64,000 bases of DNA, from positions 744,001 through 808,000 of the forward strand of contig WHUX01000003.1 of the NCBI GenBank assembly GCA_015179025.1, read 5' to 3'. The notes beneath the pieces were generated by a model, which had not been told where the DNA came from, ran no database searches, and saw nothing but the letters and a program-made list of their open reading frames with translations. The stretch's first letter is position 1. The number at the start of each line of letters is the position of its first letter. The position numbers and the translations under genes were made by a program. The stretch comes from Terfezia claveryi. Its lineage: Eukaryota > Ascomycota > Pezizomycetes > Pezizales > Pezizaceae. This document shows positions 12,396 to 26,716 of this stretch, one piece after another.

Positions 12396-15300
12396 TGAGG
12401 AATCCTTGAAGGCTTTCAAACGCATAACGAAGTCCAATACTGTAGTGTAGGCTTCAAATCAGCGTGCTTCCGGGGATGTATAAAGTAATAGATGTAAGAA
12501 ATAACTAAGTCTGCGAAGATCCAAGTAAAAAGATACAAAGAGCGTGTAGTGGTAGAATTCAAAGAGTGACGTGTATCCTGAGGACACGAGAAAGTGTGCT
12601 CTGCAATCACTACAGACACGATGCCTAGAAGTCAGAACTGTAGTAGAGATATTTCATGGAAATTGTGCGGGTTTATATTCCCGGTAATAACAAGAGCCTT
12701 ACATGATACCCCCTGCTTTCCGCAGCTTACGAGGTTCATGTGGCCTGATTGATGTAGTGGTGTATATGAAAATTCCACCTATCTTTGACATATCCCCTTT
12801 TCACAGTATATGAAAGATGCTAAGGAATCTAAATCTGCAAGAATCCTAGCTCCTTTACAGTTAAGGTCATGAATATAACTACAAGAACGAAAATTAGGGT
12901 AATTGCTTGACTAAAGTCTATTGATATATATCCGGCCTTCATATCTCGTTGATAGAGGCCAGGACGTCATATTCCTGAAGAACTTATGGTCAGCAAACAT
13001 TGGTGAATGAAATGACAAGCTGAAGAAATCTCATGATTACTCCACACAGAATCCCCATGAATCCTGAAGCCCCTTCACGTGATTTATCATCTCCAAGATA
13101 AACATATTATTCTAAACGTACATATACCCTACGGGAGAGGGTTTGACTACGTATACCCAGATTTCGTTTCATCGTGCCCTGTTCCCTTCCGCCCGTACCG
13201 ACGGCCCCTTGAAACCATCCCGGGAGATACCCCAACTTTGCCGCTGACGTCGATACGATCCACATGATGTTGTTTAGAGTATCTCCGACCCGGATTATGC
13301 GTAAACTGCTGTCTATTTGCAGCCAAAGTTCTCGAAAACTCTCGCCTACTTGCATAACGGTAGTCAGGCCTAGATCCACACATGCCACTCTGGGAATAGA
13401 CGTACATAACGTTTACTGCAAATCTCTACACAAAACATGGTAATATTGATAGATGTATATTCACTGAGATGTATATTCACTGATGTATGAGGTGAGAAAG
13501 CGGAGCCGGGTGTTAATTTCGGGAGTCCGCAGGAGGAAATTCTACATGACATAGGTACGGATTAGTATTGACTATGAAAATCTATATCGTACCAACGCAA
13601 TCGAGTGTGAAAGCGTGAAGAAGTCCCATGGTTGGTCAACAGCCTTTTGATTATATTATGGTTAGCATGTATGTATGGCTAAGGCGCTTTGCTGGGGGCC
13701 TTCACTGTCGCTTCCGGGTCTGGACAATAAATATGCAGCAAAGCTATACCCTTGAGGCAGTACAGTAGTTCTCCCACACATGAACTCATACAAAATTCCA
13801 AATCTAAAACAGGATACATTTACTTCTCCGAAAATCTCCCATACCAGAAAGTTCAACACACTCATTTCTTGATCAATTGAGTATGAACAGGAGGAATTTG
13901 ATATACAAACACGACTTTAGCTCCCAATGTACCTTATTCCACCTGCCGCCCTGTATTCCCCCAACCTTGCACAAGTGCCAATTTACCGTCATATCAATGC
14001 TACTTCCCCCAGTACTTTCCCGGAAGATCTCCATACAAGAACAAATTCACACGCCATCCTCCTCCATTGCTAGCTTGAATTCAGTCTTTATTACCGCCCT
14101 ACGGCTCAAAGAGATCCAAGAGGCTACAGTGACTGTCCGTCATTCCCTTCATGCTTCCACCTTAACGTCTAGAAAATACTATACTACTACATTGTGCTCG
14201 GTGCGTACATGCACATGATATCCACAGTACTTATGTATATATATATATTAATAACATTAACCCACTATAAGACATGCCCAGTGAGTAACCTAAACGTTAT
14301 TCACAACATGGCGGATGGTGTTTGTAAGTATATGCTTACTCTTCAATATAGCTTACTCTTTAACTCTATCACTGGAATCCAGAAGTGGGTAATAGCTCAC
14401 TATAGATGATTTTACTAGCATGGAAGTTGGACCTCAATCCAACTGACCATGGATAGATTAGTACACCAATTCTTGCACTATACTACTACAGAAAGCTACC
14501 AGTCATTACCTTTATGTTATCCTCACCCCATGAAATGGTTGGGCGTGTCAAACATATAGTACTACAAGTATACCAGCACAGGGTAAACCCCCGGGAAAGT
14601 TTTTTGTTGCGCTGATCTAAACCGGATCAGGGAATATGTATTCTCTGGAAATTTATATATGTGCCTCCCATACTGATTTCGGAATGCATGCTATCTTCGT
14701 ATTATTGATTGGGGTGAGCATCATAGTAGGTAGGTATTTTAGGGGAGTATGAAAGATTAAGAGTGAGTATTTGAGTGAGTATCCAATATAACCAACCGCC
14801 TATAGATGGAATGCATTCTTATTTTGCACTTTGACTATCCTTTACACAGTGGATTATTCGTGACTCACTCATGTGCACTCTTTTTACCCTCCACTCCTGC
14901 TATACCCACTTTTTTGGATTCACTTTGGAATCATCAACCCACTTTGCTAAACGACATATTTTCTTTCTAGCCCACCATCCAATAGATGTTCCATAGTGAC
15001 CTTTATAACCAAATAACTATACCCCAGAGACTGATATCCAAATTCTATTCCTATAAGATGCCTATAAAAATTGAATTACATTTATACATGAAGTAGGAAA
15101 ATGAGATTGAAATTCTAACTGTTACTTTCACTTACCCTCAATTGATACCTTAATTGTAACCCCAAATAGCAATAAATATAACCACAATCACTACTAACAA
15201 CCAATAGGTAGCCATACTGAAAGGCCATCGAATAATATAACCTTGAAACATAACCAATATATCATCGTCCTATCCTGGCAAGTCTATGCTACCAAGAATA

Positions 15301-16187
15301 TAATAATTTCCAGCTAGTTTCTCCCATGAACCCTCTATCAATCCCACTCGTCACAACCACCAACCACCAAGTACAAAGTTGGAAATACATTCCCTCGTAT
15401 CATACAGCCATCCCGTATGACTAGTGAAGTTCAGCTCCGTATCCAGCTACAGCCAACCTAACCTACAACGAACCCATCTATATATATATTGACTCGTACG
15501 ATATACTACACACTACATATCCACCTATGAACATTAGCTTTATCAATCACCGAGAATCAATCATGTTTCCTTAAGTGAACCGTTTCTGGAGTTGTACCTT
15601 TTTTTTTTTTTTTCAACCCTGCGAAGGTGATGAATTTTCCCCCTTTCAATATACCAAACCATATGGTCAATACTCAAAGATACATAAGGTCACCTCGATG
15701 GGGAAAAAAAAATGAGCACGTTAGATCGATATATCAGTGAGAAGATGACATCCAAAGTAAGTAGAATATCTATCAAGGTTTCTATAGAGATATTTATGCT
15801 GCGTAGATCAGTGTACATGCCTTACCAGCGCTTGGTTTAATCAGGTCACAATATATCTATTGTAGAATAACAGTTGGACGAGGTAAGAGTGTAATGCTAG
15901 CTAGCGGAACCCAGGAAGCCTCGACTAGCCATCTCTTCAAATTTGTATCGTCCAGTCATAACACTTCAGATGAATCTCGCTTCGTAATTGTATCCAAAGA
16001 GGGAGAAAATTCTAGAAGGACCAATCGACTCACGCTCAACTCAATCTATAATCTCCTCCACATTGTATTCTATTCAATAATAAATACAGATGGCCCCCAG
16101 CATCCCCTCATACTCATGTCATGCCCACTCCGCCACCGTTTTTTTCCCCTCAACCAAAAGAAAAAAAAAAGAGCAATATAAGAATCT
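12396..16187. other. intergenic, nothing recognised
   Basis: About 3.8 kb, AT-rich, with homopolymers (T run near 15600-15614, A run near 15700) and a short TA repeat near 14236. ORFs at 13107-13407 and 13877-14218 lack any domain or splice logic. Confidence 0.55.
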
Positions 16188-16845
16188 CTACACCTTCTTA
16201 CACTTCTTCCCGCCCTCCTTCTCCCTCCCATCCTTCTGCTCCTTCTCAATCCTCTTCTCCTCCTCCGCCTCCTTCCACTCTGCATACCACTGCCCCGCCT
16301 GCAGCACCAGCACTCCCAACAACACCAGCGCCATCATCGTCTGCGTCGCACCCATCACCTTCAACGTATCTACCCTACCCACCTCCCCCCATACTTCCCG
16401 CTCTCTACAATCCTCAACCCCTGCACGAGATTCGTCCCATACATCACCAGTGCGATGAGATAGAGTATCAAGCTCGCCCCGTCGAAGAGGTAGTTCGACT
16501 CGGACGGGGAGTAGAGGGCAAGCTTGGCAAGGAAGCCCGTGAGACCGAGGATGATCATGGCGTTGAGGACCCGAGGGATAAGTGGGGGGGAGAGGGAGAT
16601 GTGGGAGTAGTGGGATTCTATGGTGCGCAGGACGGATTCGGTGGGGGGGTGGGTCGTCCAGAGGGTGGGGTAGTCGAAGGGGAGGTTGGTGAAGAGGATA
16701 CCGAGGAAGAAGGAAGTAGCTGTTTTGGGTGGGAAGGGGGGGGGAGGGTGCGTTAATGGGCGGCAATATGGTAGACTAGGAGGGGGTATGTGAGGGGCTG
16801 CTTACGGGCGATGATCATGAAGGTGCCGAATTGGTTGCGACCCAT
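16188..16845 (-). CDS. SHR3: Shr3-type ER chaperone for amino-acid permeases (frameshifted)
   Basis: Shr3 is an ER membrane protein that helps amino-acid permeases fold and leave the ER. Exon 1 (16845-16806) encodes MGRNQFGTFMIIA, the conserved start of the family. A donor GTAAGC and acceptor AACAG bound an 86-nt intron. Exon 2 (16719-16188) begins TSFFLGILFTNLPFDYPTLW and carries further membrane segments (AMIILGLTGFLAKLALY, LILYLIALVMYGTNLV). After GLRIVESGKYGG the frame breaks, and the family sequence resumes one frame over as EVGRVDTLKVMGATQTMMAL and a Lys/Glu-rich cytosolic tail ending CKKV. The break is at a run of six C (16385-16390, plus strand); one more base would restore the frame. 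I judge this an assembly error more likely than a true mutation. Confidence 0.88.
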
Positions 16846-17807
16846 TTTGGCGGCGTGTGTCGACTCGTCTCGTCTCGTCCCGTCTTGTCTGGGGGGGTGG
16901 AAAGTGCGGATGGGGAGGTCCGCGGGTGATGGGCGTGCACTCCGGCAGCGATGCCGTGGGCCAAGTAGAACTGATCGCCAAACTGCGCAACAAAAGCTGG
17001 TGATCCAATGGACGTCAGCCTGTGTCGCGCTTTATCAACCAGTCATTACACCCTCTTCGTCCCCCGGAACCCGATGCCCCAGCTACACTCCACCATCTCC
17101 ACCCGCATACCGCAAACCGCAAACCCCACTGCACCGCTCCCAAAGAGCTTACACACCTCAAACCCAATTATTACCCGATATCCCAAGCCAAAGAAGTGCG
17201 ACGTCGCGTTCGCGCAATTTCTGCAGAAACAAGCCAAGCCCGGCGGGACAGTAGTACAGAGCACCAAAAAGCTGTAATCGTTGGTGAGAAATGACCGAGG
17301 GGGTAGAACCAATAGGACGGGGAAGGTCTTGATTGTTGGCTGAGTCCTGGAGAGATTAGGTCAGACAGGCTGCCCTCAGCTTTACTGTTCTTCTCGGTGC
17401 TGAATGTTTAATATATTTATGCAGGGGACTACAGGGCTGGGCCTTCCCCACCGAAAAACTGTGCGGCTGGAGTACTGGGGTGCACAAGGGCGTGGGGGCG
17501 GCCATGCGATTACGGGGAAATCACGACTCGAGGAACTTGGTGTATACCAACCATTTGAATATGCAACACCTATATAGTAGCAGAGCTGTACCTAGTAGGA
17601 GAGACGAGATATCCTTGCATAGTTTTCCTCCGAGCAGGCATAGTACAACACTCCCCGCGGCTGGGCATGAGGTGATGTTGGATTCACCCTACAGCTGCAG
17701 TTCATGCCTATGCCGCCTGTTTGCCCCGATAATTGTTCCTTCACATTGCCCTCCACTTTCCAGCTCCCATTTTTTTTGCTGTCCGCAGGAAATCCACCAC
17801 CATGTCC
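16846..17807. other. promoter side of SHR3 and 3' side of MND1
   Basis: GC-rich at 16850-17280. A small plus-strand ORF (17008-17277, 89 codons) is open but overlaps ORFs in other frames and has no recognisable family, so I do not call it. Both neighbours read on the minus strand, so this holds the SHR3 promoter and the MND1 terminator. Confidence 0.5.
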
Positions 17808-18566
17808 TTACTCTGCATACTCGAGTTCACCCTCCCCCCCGCCCTCGCCCGCACCTCCGAGAAACTCACTCCAAATGTTTTGCATCGTCTCTTTGTCGTC
17901 ACTGCAGCTCTGGCGAATAAACGACAAGAGTGTATAGATATTATCTAGAGAAACCCTCGTTAGCAACCAATGCTATAGCAACTATCTTTTTCTCCTCGCC
18001 AATTTCTCGGCATAAATCCCATCTTCGCATCAGCCCTAAAGTCAGGCCCTCACCAGTAACCTGATTGACCCCCACCTTCGCCTTCTCCACCAGCCCCCTC
18101 CTCTTCTCCACCTCCCCCGGATCCCCCTCCCTATAACTCTCCAATTCCCCTTCCAAGCTCTCCTTCTCCTTCCTCAACCTTCCCATCTCCGCCACCAATC
18201 CCCCTACGTCCTCCCCCCCGCTTCACTCCTAACTCTCTCCCCCTCCCTCACCACCACCTCCCTCAACCCTTCAACAACCCTCTTCAACCCCTCCTTCTCG
18301 TCGCCCAAACTCTTCATCATTCCAATCAGCCGCTTCCTCTCATCCCCCACAAACGCCCAGTACCAATTCCCGCTTCCAATTTTTTCGACACGGAGGAGAG
18401 AGTCATCGACGAGGGCTTGCAAGGCGTCTTTGACTTGTATGCTGGAGATACCGGAGGCGGGGGGCAGGAGTTTTTCGAGGTCTTTGAGGGGATGGGCAGT
18501 GAGGGTGGTGTGGAAGAATGTGAGAATAGCTTGGAGTTTAGCTGTGGAGATGTTGGCTTTTGGTGG
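17808..18566 (-). CDS. MND1: Mnd1 meiotic recombination protein (frameshifted, 5' end unresolved)
   Basis: Mnd1 pairs with Hop2 and assists Rad51/Dmc1 in strand exchange between homologues in meiosis. The main exon (18566-18054) opens after an acceptor CCCCAG with PPKANISTAKLQAILTFF and carries the winged-helix core HPLKDLEKLLP, VKDALQALVDDSLLRVEKIG and SGNWYWAF, nearly diagnostic of Mnd1. A coiled coil follows. The frame breaks at a run of seven C (18213-18219, plus strand) and resumes one frame over as MGRLRKEKESLEGELESYRE. An intron (donor GTGAGG at 18053, branch GCTAAC, acceptor CTCTAG) leads to exon 3 (17944-17808), DNIYTLLSFIRQSCSDDKE to a TAA. The initiator lies in a short upstream exon that I could not place; an ATG immediately before GTTTTTAG near 18670 is one option. 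The shift looks like a homopolymer error. Confidence 0.85.
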
Positions 18567-21500
18567 CTGGGGAGGGAGTGTCAGTATCAAAGTAAGGACG
18601 AAGGGTGCGAGGGAGGGGAGATTTAGAACAAAGGTAGGTCATGGGCTGAGGACGAGGACTAAAAACCATAGTTTAGACGCAGATAGAGCGCTCAAGTGTT
18701 TGACTGTAGAGGTGGCTGAAGTGGTGGAGATTCTGTCTCTTTGACTCTTGTCATGACGATGCGGAAAAACCCGCACCTGCCAAGCCCGAACTACCATGGT
18801 AGCAAAACATGCCTCCCGGATCCTATAATAGCACGAACAAATGGGTGAGAACCAGCCCTCCGGAAGTTTAGAGTATCCGGCCTCCGTCAACCAGCAGTGC
18901 TGCACCAAACGAAGATGTGTACGACATTAGAAAGAAAAAAATAGTTGCCTGATAGAAGGAGATGCAGATCGGTATCCCATTTGCTGGATACACCTACCTA
19001 TAATGTCGACGCGTGGGGGGCCGTGGGGGGCGGATCCGGAGGCCGAGACTGAGAATAACTGGGGAGTCACAAATCGAAAAAGCCTTCCGGCTGGGTATGG
19101 AAAATTATTCATGCAGTGGCATGCAGTGGAAGGGGAACTGTCTGGCTCGAAAATCTTATATGGAATCAAGTCAAATGCGTGCCTTCGGTGTTGGTCAGAT
19201 TAGGACTCCGTATTACGAAGTACTTTACCCCTCACACGGACGAGACTTGTCGGCATGCGTTAGTGCCGACAGAATGTGTGCAGAAATTTGAGCATACACA
19301 TACTCAGCGAATAGTCACGAGTGCCCTAGGCAAACCTGGAGCGGAGTTCAGAGGCCTGACTATCAAGCCAACAGGTTCAACCCAGTCCCCGCCCCCATAC
19401 TGAAAACTCAAGTCATGAGGTTAGAAGGACAGTGCATACCAATCGGAAACCTTCAATCTATGGCCGTATTGATGTATGTCACCTATTTAGGGCCTGTTGG
19501 ATTGATTCATTGGTTTTTGCAAAATCGATTGCAGGAAAATACTTGATCATGTAGCGCATCTGGCGGAGGGTAGGATTGTATGGAGCATTGAACAGATGAG
19601 ACTGAGCATCAGAAAGTGGAGAGGAAGGACTTCATATCACCTTTCTGATGTCGACAACGTAGCCTTCCCCGGCAAAACGCGTTTCAAATCTGTCTTGCAG
19701 AAGTGCAGATCACTACAGTGGAAGGGAAATATTTCAAACTTCAGAAAAGGAATGGGACTTGTCTCAACAAGTAGGAAGATGTTAAGCCGAACTTCCACTA
19801 CTTACCGGTACCTACATGGAATACTCGGAACTCGGATGCCGAGACATGACTGTGTATCAAAACCCAAGCTGCCTATAAATGGTAAAGCCAGATTATTCGC
19901 CACGGTACCAGAAGTGGTACGCCGATTCAAGCAGCCTGCTCCCATCACTTTGAGCAGCATTGAACGATTGCATTTGTTATATACCCCGTATTTACCTCTC
20001 TTTCAATTACTCGGAATTTTGGAGCTTAGTCTAGTTCCGGAGTTGATCGCCATTAGATCTCATATATGTTGATCTAGGTGAGGAAGATCTGATGCTCTTC
20101 TTGTCTAGGGAGCATGATCGCAACTTTGATGTTACGGTATGGGTTCTCTTTTCCTCGGAGCTTTATGAATGCAAAGTTTCCAGTGCCGCTGTCCCGTGTA
20201 GTTTTGCAGACACCATACAGCCGACGGAAGTTTTTCAGGCAAGGTGTTCAAATACATGTGAACGCCACAGAATACCCTCAGGTATCGGCTTTGTTCAGGA
20301 ATCTAGGTACCTAATACCTCGAAATTGAGACGAAGAATTACCCTTCGTGAATCCTGCCGTTAAAATTTTTCTATCTTCTCCACCATCCTGTCCCCGCCGT
20401 CACATGAGTGAGAAGGGTGACGGATGGAATGGATAGTTGCATCCATGCATCTCTCCAAATTTGGTAACACGACAGTGCCGAAGTATCCGAAGTCACTCGC
20501 ATGGGTACTGGGATGGTGCTGGGATGGGAGGCCTGGTGCATGGAAAATAATAATACCCATCCAATCCATGTCATATAGCCTCACTCAACTACTGTACTTG
20601 CAAGTACTTGATAGCCATCAATCGGTATTGATAACCGAAGGCGGTCATCCATGAATTAAAAGTGGGCGAAGGGGACGTAACTGTAAGATGCGGTAATACT
20701 GTGCATGTCGATAGCTTAACGCGGTGGTCTTACTGCTGGATAAAGAATAATACAGAGAGAAGTACCGACTCGAGTACCGTTGGGATTTGCTAACTGATTC
20801 CGTAGTGCTCTGGGGGGATCAAAAAACAAGCCTTGCCCAGACGTCTGGGCTTGCAGATCTCGATGGCGCTTGAGCAAATCAGATGGGGCCAAACTGATCA
20901 ATTGCAGTGAACGGGGGATTTTCCTTCAGCAGGGGAGGATACATCGGGTGGGTAGGTACGAATACAACGAATAATACATGCTTTACTTTTGTACAGAGCA
21001 TACTGCGAAGATTTGGGTAATGTACATGTATCTTGTATAGCCCCGAGTTATTTTAGCAATTTATCTGGAAACTGTGGCCACCTTTTTTTATTTAATTTTT
21101 AAAGGGCAGCTTCCCCTAGACGTCATGTACTCTGTCTGCATCCCTCAATCTGCGCATAAATTACCTACATGCATACCACTTCCAGTTTCTGGCAAAAGCA
21201 AACAATGCACTCCTCCTACTTGCCCCATTGGGATAGCCGTTACTAACTTCTGGCTGGCTGTACTGTAGTTTCTATGAGATGAGTGATCTGTCTCCATGGA
21301 AGGCGAGCGGTCCGGCGAGTGGTCAGGCGTCGTCGATTTGCGAACGTTTCGGGCAGCGTCCTCCGCATGGAAAGGGTACTACGGTACTGTACTGTGTAAG
21401 AGAACATCGCAGCCAGATGGATTGATACAGGCCCTGCCTACCCGGTGGGGCCAACAAAATTGACCGTGGCGTTTGACATCCCAGAGCCAATGCGATCCCC

Positions 21501-23437
21501 GCTGCAGCGTACTGTTCAGGAGAAAAACAAGCATCGTCTAGCTCCCTTGGCCACAGGGTGTACTTCCTTGCCAGCAAGAGGAAGCGGGTGCTGGCCTCCT
21601 CACCCACGCCGTGGGGGGGAGGGGAGAGGAGGGGAGCAAGGAATCCAGCCATCCGAGACAGCGCGCGCACCCCTCCCAAAGCAACCCTGCAGTACGGAGT
21701 ATGTAGAGGGCGGTACATGCTCCGTACATACAGTACATACCGGTACGTCTCGAGGGCAACGATACTCCCACACCACCTTGCACGCAGGCACCAACGCTAA
21801 GCGAGCCGATTCAATGGAGCACCGCTCGGCCAATGTGCTCAGCCTGCTGCGTCGTGTAGCAGTAGCAGTACAGTGTAGCAGGCAGGTCTGAAATTGGGTG
21901 AAAACGAGGAACAAAGCATCCGCTTCAAGCTGGCTTGCCCACCTTCTTCCAGACCCCCCTCCTGCCATAGCCCACCAGACCCCGGTCGTCCCGAGTGGAA
22001 GAAAAAGCCAGGCTGCTCCCACTTATTTTACTACAGTACCTCCAACCCCCCCCTTCCCCTCCAAGGCTTCTCGAACGTCCAAGACTTCCAGATTGCTTGG
22101 AAACCCCTTCGATACCTCGATACTTCGTACCCCCACCCTCATCACGAAGAGGCCCCGGTGTGTCGTGAGTTATGCCCCGTCTCTGCTTTACAAGAGCTTC
22201 ATCCCGTATACCCCAAGCTCCCCCATGCTTCGAAGCTTTCTCAAGACCCTTCGAGACCCTCCACCTCTCGCCTTCTGCAGTAGTTGTTCTTGGCTGGACT
22301 CTGCATCTTCCCTTCCTCCTGCAAAAATGGCCTCAGCTATTCCCAAACCACATACACTAACTGCCCACTGAAGACTTTGTGCAGATCGCGCTCCTCCACT
22401 CCCCCCCCACCGCGCCAGGACTCGCGATCCGATCCTAACAGACAGGCGTTTTGCTGTTCATCGTGACCCGCCTAGACAGCACGGACATCGGCAGCTTGCA
22501 TCCACGTTTTAATTATCACTCCCCCGGCAGTAAGCTGCCTACATTCCAGCTTCCCCCTCTGCAGCGCCCAGCACCATACTCCCCCCTGCCCTGTTCTGAA
22601 GACAAGCATTCGCCATCTTTACGAGAGGTTGTGCAACCAGACTACATTCGCCATTCCCTTTAGCCTAGGCCAGCCAAGAGGTCTTAACAACAGCTTTCGT
22701 CATTGCTTTTCTTCATATCTATACCGCTCCCTACATTAATAAAAATTCTTATATTTGGAGCTGGACTAAAGTTAAGCTTATTCAGGCATATTTACGGACT
22801 GAGAAAAAGCAACTCCGTGCTTTGCGTGGGATTAAGCCGGACTGGAATAGAGCTACGCATCACACCATACACAGCCACGTTTTGAGTGGACAAGCCCCGT
22901 CTTTTGCATAATCTGGTTCGACGGCGTGGGATTACACAGAGCAAAAATTTGGCAGGGGTGGGATTGATTTAGGGGACATTTCGGCCTAATCTTCACAACC
23001 TTCAATTTCCGTCTGTGACAAGGTAGGGAGGGAGAAGCCTTCTTAATCTGATAAAATACAAACCGACTCCATTCCACCCGCTCCCACCTAATTTTCTTGG
23101 TGTTTAGCGGGGTAGCGTCCTGAATTCAATCACTGCAAGGCCAGATTACCCCTGTGTATCGCACGTACACACTTTCTTGGAAACACCACCTTGTTCTTGG
23201 GCTCTTGGTTTCAATCTCACGCGGGTGTGTTCCAAGGTTGCGTCTCGTTTATTGTGATTTGTGGGGGCTCGCGTTTTACCCATTACCGCCTCGCAGCCCC
23301 TTGTTCCTTGATGGTCTTTTCGCTAACTTATCCTATAGTGCTGGCCTGATAGGATTGTTAGAGAGCGCAGACAGCGAGGTTGTTGTCTGGCCCCCCCTTA
23401 ATATCTTCTCCACTCTCCTTTCTGTGACAAGGCGGGA
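18567..23437. other. long intergenic region and palF 5' side
   Basis: 18.6-21.0 kb is ordinary intergenic DNA; an ORF at 19596-20072 (158 codons) has no family signature. From about 21300 to 22700 the DNA turns GC-rich and strongly pyrimidine-rich on the plus strand (many CCCC, CTTCC and TCCCC runs). That pattern fits a promoter and long 5' leader of the plus-strand palF gene rather than protein-coding DNA; ORFs there are overlapping and Pro/Ser-rich. I could not place a TATA box or transcription start. Confidence 0.45.
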
Positions 23438-25766
23438 ATGGTCTCGACGGATGCGGGCTTACCATCGCCCAAAATCACCGCTACTTCGGCGACGCTGGCA
23501 TCGATAAAAGCAAAGAAGAGCCACACAGCAGCAGAGAACGCAGCTTCTATAAAAGATTCGAAACGAAAAGTATCTACCCTTTTCGCTAAACTGTCGACAC
23601 AATTTAATGCATTGAATAAGCTCCGGCCGCCCCGCAGCACACGGAAGGTCATATCCGAGTACTATATACGACTCAATGAACCACATAGGGAATACTCTCC
23701 AGGGGATCTTGTTAAGGGGAGTGTAATATTAACGACGGAAAAGGATCTCCGAGTCACGCATCTGGTCGTAAATCTGGTTGGTCGAGTAGATCTGTTTGGA
23801 GTGGCAACATATAATTTAAGTGGGAAAAAGAAGACAGTCAACTACACCGGCCCGGTAGAGTTTGAAGGAGGTATTATATTATGCCGGGACCAGCAGGTGT
23901 TGTGTGGGGAAGGGAAACTGGATGCTGGTGTATATGAGTTTGGGTTTGTGGTGGAACTAACAGGGAGGGGGTTACCGAGCAGTTTGGATGTACGTCGCAT
24001 GCCCACTTATTCCCGTGATGTTTTGCTAACTCGTTGGACAGTTTGAGAAGGGCTCAATATCGTATAGAATCTCGGCAACATTGACCCGACCAACAACAGT
24101 TTCTCCAACGCGTATTTGCGAACATAAAATCAATTTGGTGGAACTTATAGACATTGCGTCGTACTCACCACCGAAACCCCGGATTATTCCGCTAGAAATA
24201 GGAAACAAGCGCAGCCGAATAAGAAGCTCACATGGGTCTTCAGACGAGAAAGGTGCATTGAAATGCGGACCAAATCCGAATGCAACATCGGAGCAGACTA
24301 CCCCCAATTCCTCTACTCCCCAAATCACAATCGATAATGCATCCATCAAATCGAGCTCTGCCAAAAAGGGCAGCGATGTTACGGCTACAATTGAGCTATT
24401 GAAGGCCGGTGCTCTTCGCGGGGAATCGATTCCGGTGAAAATCAGCATCAAGCACACAAAGCCAGTGAAATCACTCCACGGCATCATTGTGACCTTAGTT
24501 CGCGTGGGTCGCTTCGATACTTTTCCAATATGTGCGAATGGGCTTAATAGCAAGGGGTCAGAGTCGTCGCTGAAGAAGGGCCTATCTCTTGGTTCTGGTG
24601 GTGGAACTACAACGACATTCCGCAAGGACCTATCTCAGGTAATAGCGCCACTGATAGTAGACCCCAACAGTCTCACCACAGTAGTGAGGACAAGTGTCCG
24701 CGTTCCAGAAGATTCATTCCCGTCAATAAAGTCCATACCTGGCCAAATTGTCAGCTTCAAATATTTCGTCGAGGTACTAGTAGATTTGGGGGGGAAGCTT
24801 GCAGGGAAGGAGGATTTCTTGAATGGCGTAGGAATGGTGAATATTCCAGGTGCAACTACCGGCGAGCTAGGGAGGGTGGAGGCGAGCCTAGGCAATGACG
24901 CATCTGGAATAATGGCAGTATATGGGGCGAAGGTAATCGAGACTGAGAAGATACGACGGGATGTGAAGAGCGTTGTATCTTGCCGATTCGAGGTTATAGT
25001 TGGGACGACGGACAGCGCGAACGGGAAAGGTAGACGAAGAGAGGCAAATATCTCTAATTTCATCAACTTAACTACGCATGACACCGGCTTGGTACTTGAT
25101 GCAGCGGGGGAAAGGGGTTACAGGCATCCGGGATATGGCTACGATCATATGCGAACGATAATCATTCCTGATGGCATAGTTGACAATCTCCTCACTCCTC
25201 CACAGCCATCTCCACCGGTGCAGATCTCATTACCGGCAACACCAGTATTTCCCGAAGACCGAAGAGTAGCTATACCCTCCCTGCCACCACCGGATATGGA
25301 TAATTTGGATGAGAAGACACGGCTGCGAATGGCTGAGCGGGCACTCTTGCCGTCGGCCCCACCAGGGTTCGGCTCGGCAGCTACGTCGGCCGCAACAACA
25401 GAAGCTCCTGCGTATGAGCCGTCAGCACCTCATTCCCTCCTACCATCTGCCCCTCCATTGACGTTGGTGGATGGTGAAGGTTTAATGCGCCCATCTGCCC
25501 CGCCAATGGGCATAGATATGAATTTGGACGCGGGATCGGCCCACTTCCACAGTTACCAATCCCAATCCTCTGGGTCAGCGCCAGCACAAAATGAGGACAA
25601 ACAAGAGCTAGAGAGGCAGAGATTACTTGCTGCTGCGAGCGCACCACCTCTGCCGGAATGCAGCGGCGGTGATGCCAACGGTAGTAGGGTTGGTAGCAGT
25701 GCTTTGCCGACGGCACCAATGCTGTGTGAGGATCTTGATGGGGAATTACCGCGGTATCAGCGATGA
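23438..25766 (+). CDS. palF: PalF/Rim8 arrestin-related pH-signalling protein
   Basis: PalF/Rim8 links the alkaline-pH receptor PalH to ESCRT proteins at the plasma membrane, leading to PacC/Rim101 activation. Exon 1 is 23438-23989 and exon 2 24042-25766; the 52-nt intron has donor GTACGT, branch GCTAAC and acceptor GACAG. The product is 758 residues. Arrestin N-type sequence starts near residue 71 (VISEYYIRLNEPHREYSPGD) and includes FEKGSISYRISATLTRPTTV just after the intron, a PalF hallmark; the arrestin C part runs from about 300 to 460. The tail has P(S/T)AP or near motifs at about 621, 644, 652, 668 and 740, with a degenerate ASAPP near 716. These match late-domain ligands of the Vps23/Tsg101 UEV domain. 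Related alpha-arrestins exist, but the N-terminal blocks favour PalF. Confidence 0.88.
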
Positions 25767-26716
25767 CATTAGGGTTATGATGGGCAGGGGGGGGTGAGGA
25801 GGAGGGGCTGGTTGGGGGGTGGACATTAGGAAATGGGGATTTTTTTTTGAACTTGAGTTATTACTAACCACAGTTTGCTACCGCTTCTTTTCCATTGCGG
25901 CTATTACTCCGACTCTATTTCCTTATTATCCAGAATCTTAGCCATTTCCAGCTCCCTGGACAGGCACGGTGTTGTTGCAAAATCGGGAGTCTGTTTGGAA
26001 GTATGTCCGAGGCCTATAGTTGTCTTATACGGCGTTTTTGTTATTTTCCGTCGTTTCACAATATCTCATTTATTTTTTTCGATACTCTCCCATGGTCAGT
26101 CATATCTATTTCCTACACAATTTTTTTCATTTTTTTTGTTTCAAGACATCATCAGCATTTTATTCTTTTCCTTTCAATATGGATATATTCTTCTTCTGTG
26201 GATTATTATTGCCCGTTGTGCGGCTTCTATGGGGAATGAATGGCGGGTAGAGGTTGACAGATAATTACTTTTCTATTTTTTCGGTGGCTTCATTTTTGTT
26301 TGTTTTGATGGATGGGACGACAAAGCAATACGGGTGTTTTTGGGAATTGTACATATCAGTTAGGTAGGTTGGGTATACATAAGTACCAGTAGCTTAAAAT
26401 ATAGTAATAGTACGAAGTATTCTTCTGGGAAGAGATTTATATGGAAAGTTTGAGTTTTGTGAGACATATAGTCTTGTGTAATATAGTTGGATGTAATTCT
26501 GTCTTCCGGTATGCTATGGCGCTATGGAAGAAGCTTCTAGAAGAGGCTTGTAATTGGTCCGACTAGACAAGGAATAAGAATAAATACTGTTCGATCTAGG
26601 TGATCTTCATACGGTATACTAAGTACCAAGTATGTATATATCATGAATCATAAACACCGTCCTCAATTCATTATGAACGTTTCGAGCTTCGTCATGTGAA
26701 TTCCACCCAGAATGTC
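25767..26716. other. convergent 3' regions
   Basis: T-rich 3' flank of palF running into the 3' flank of the minus-strand secreted-protein gene. G-rich run at 25780-25830. No gene. Confidence 0.55.
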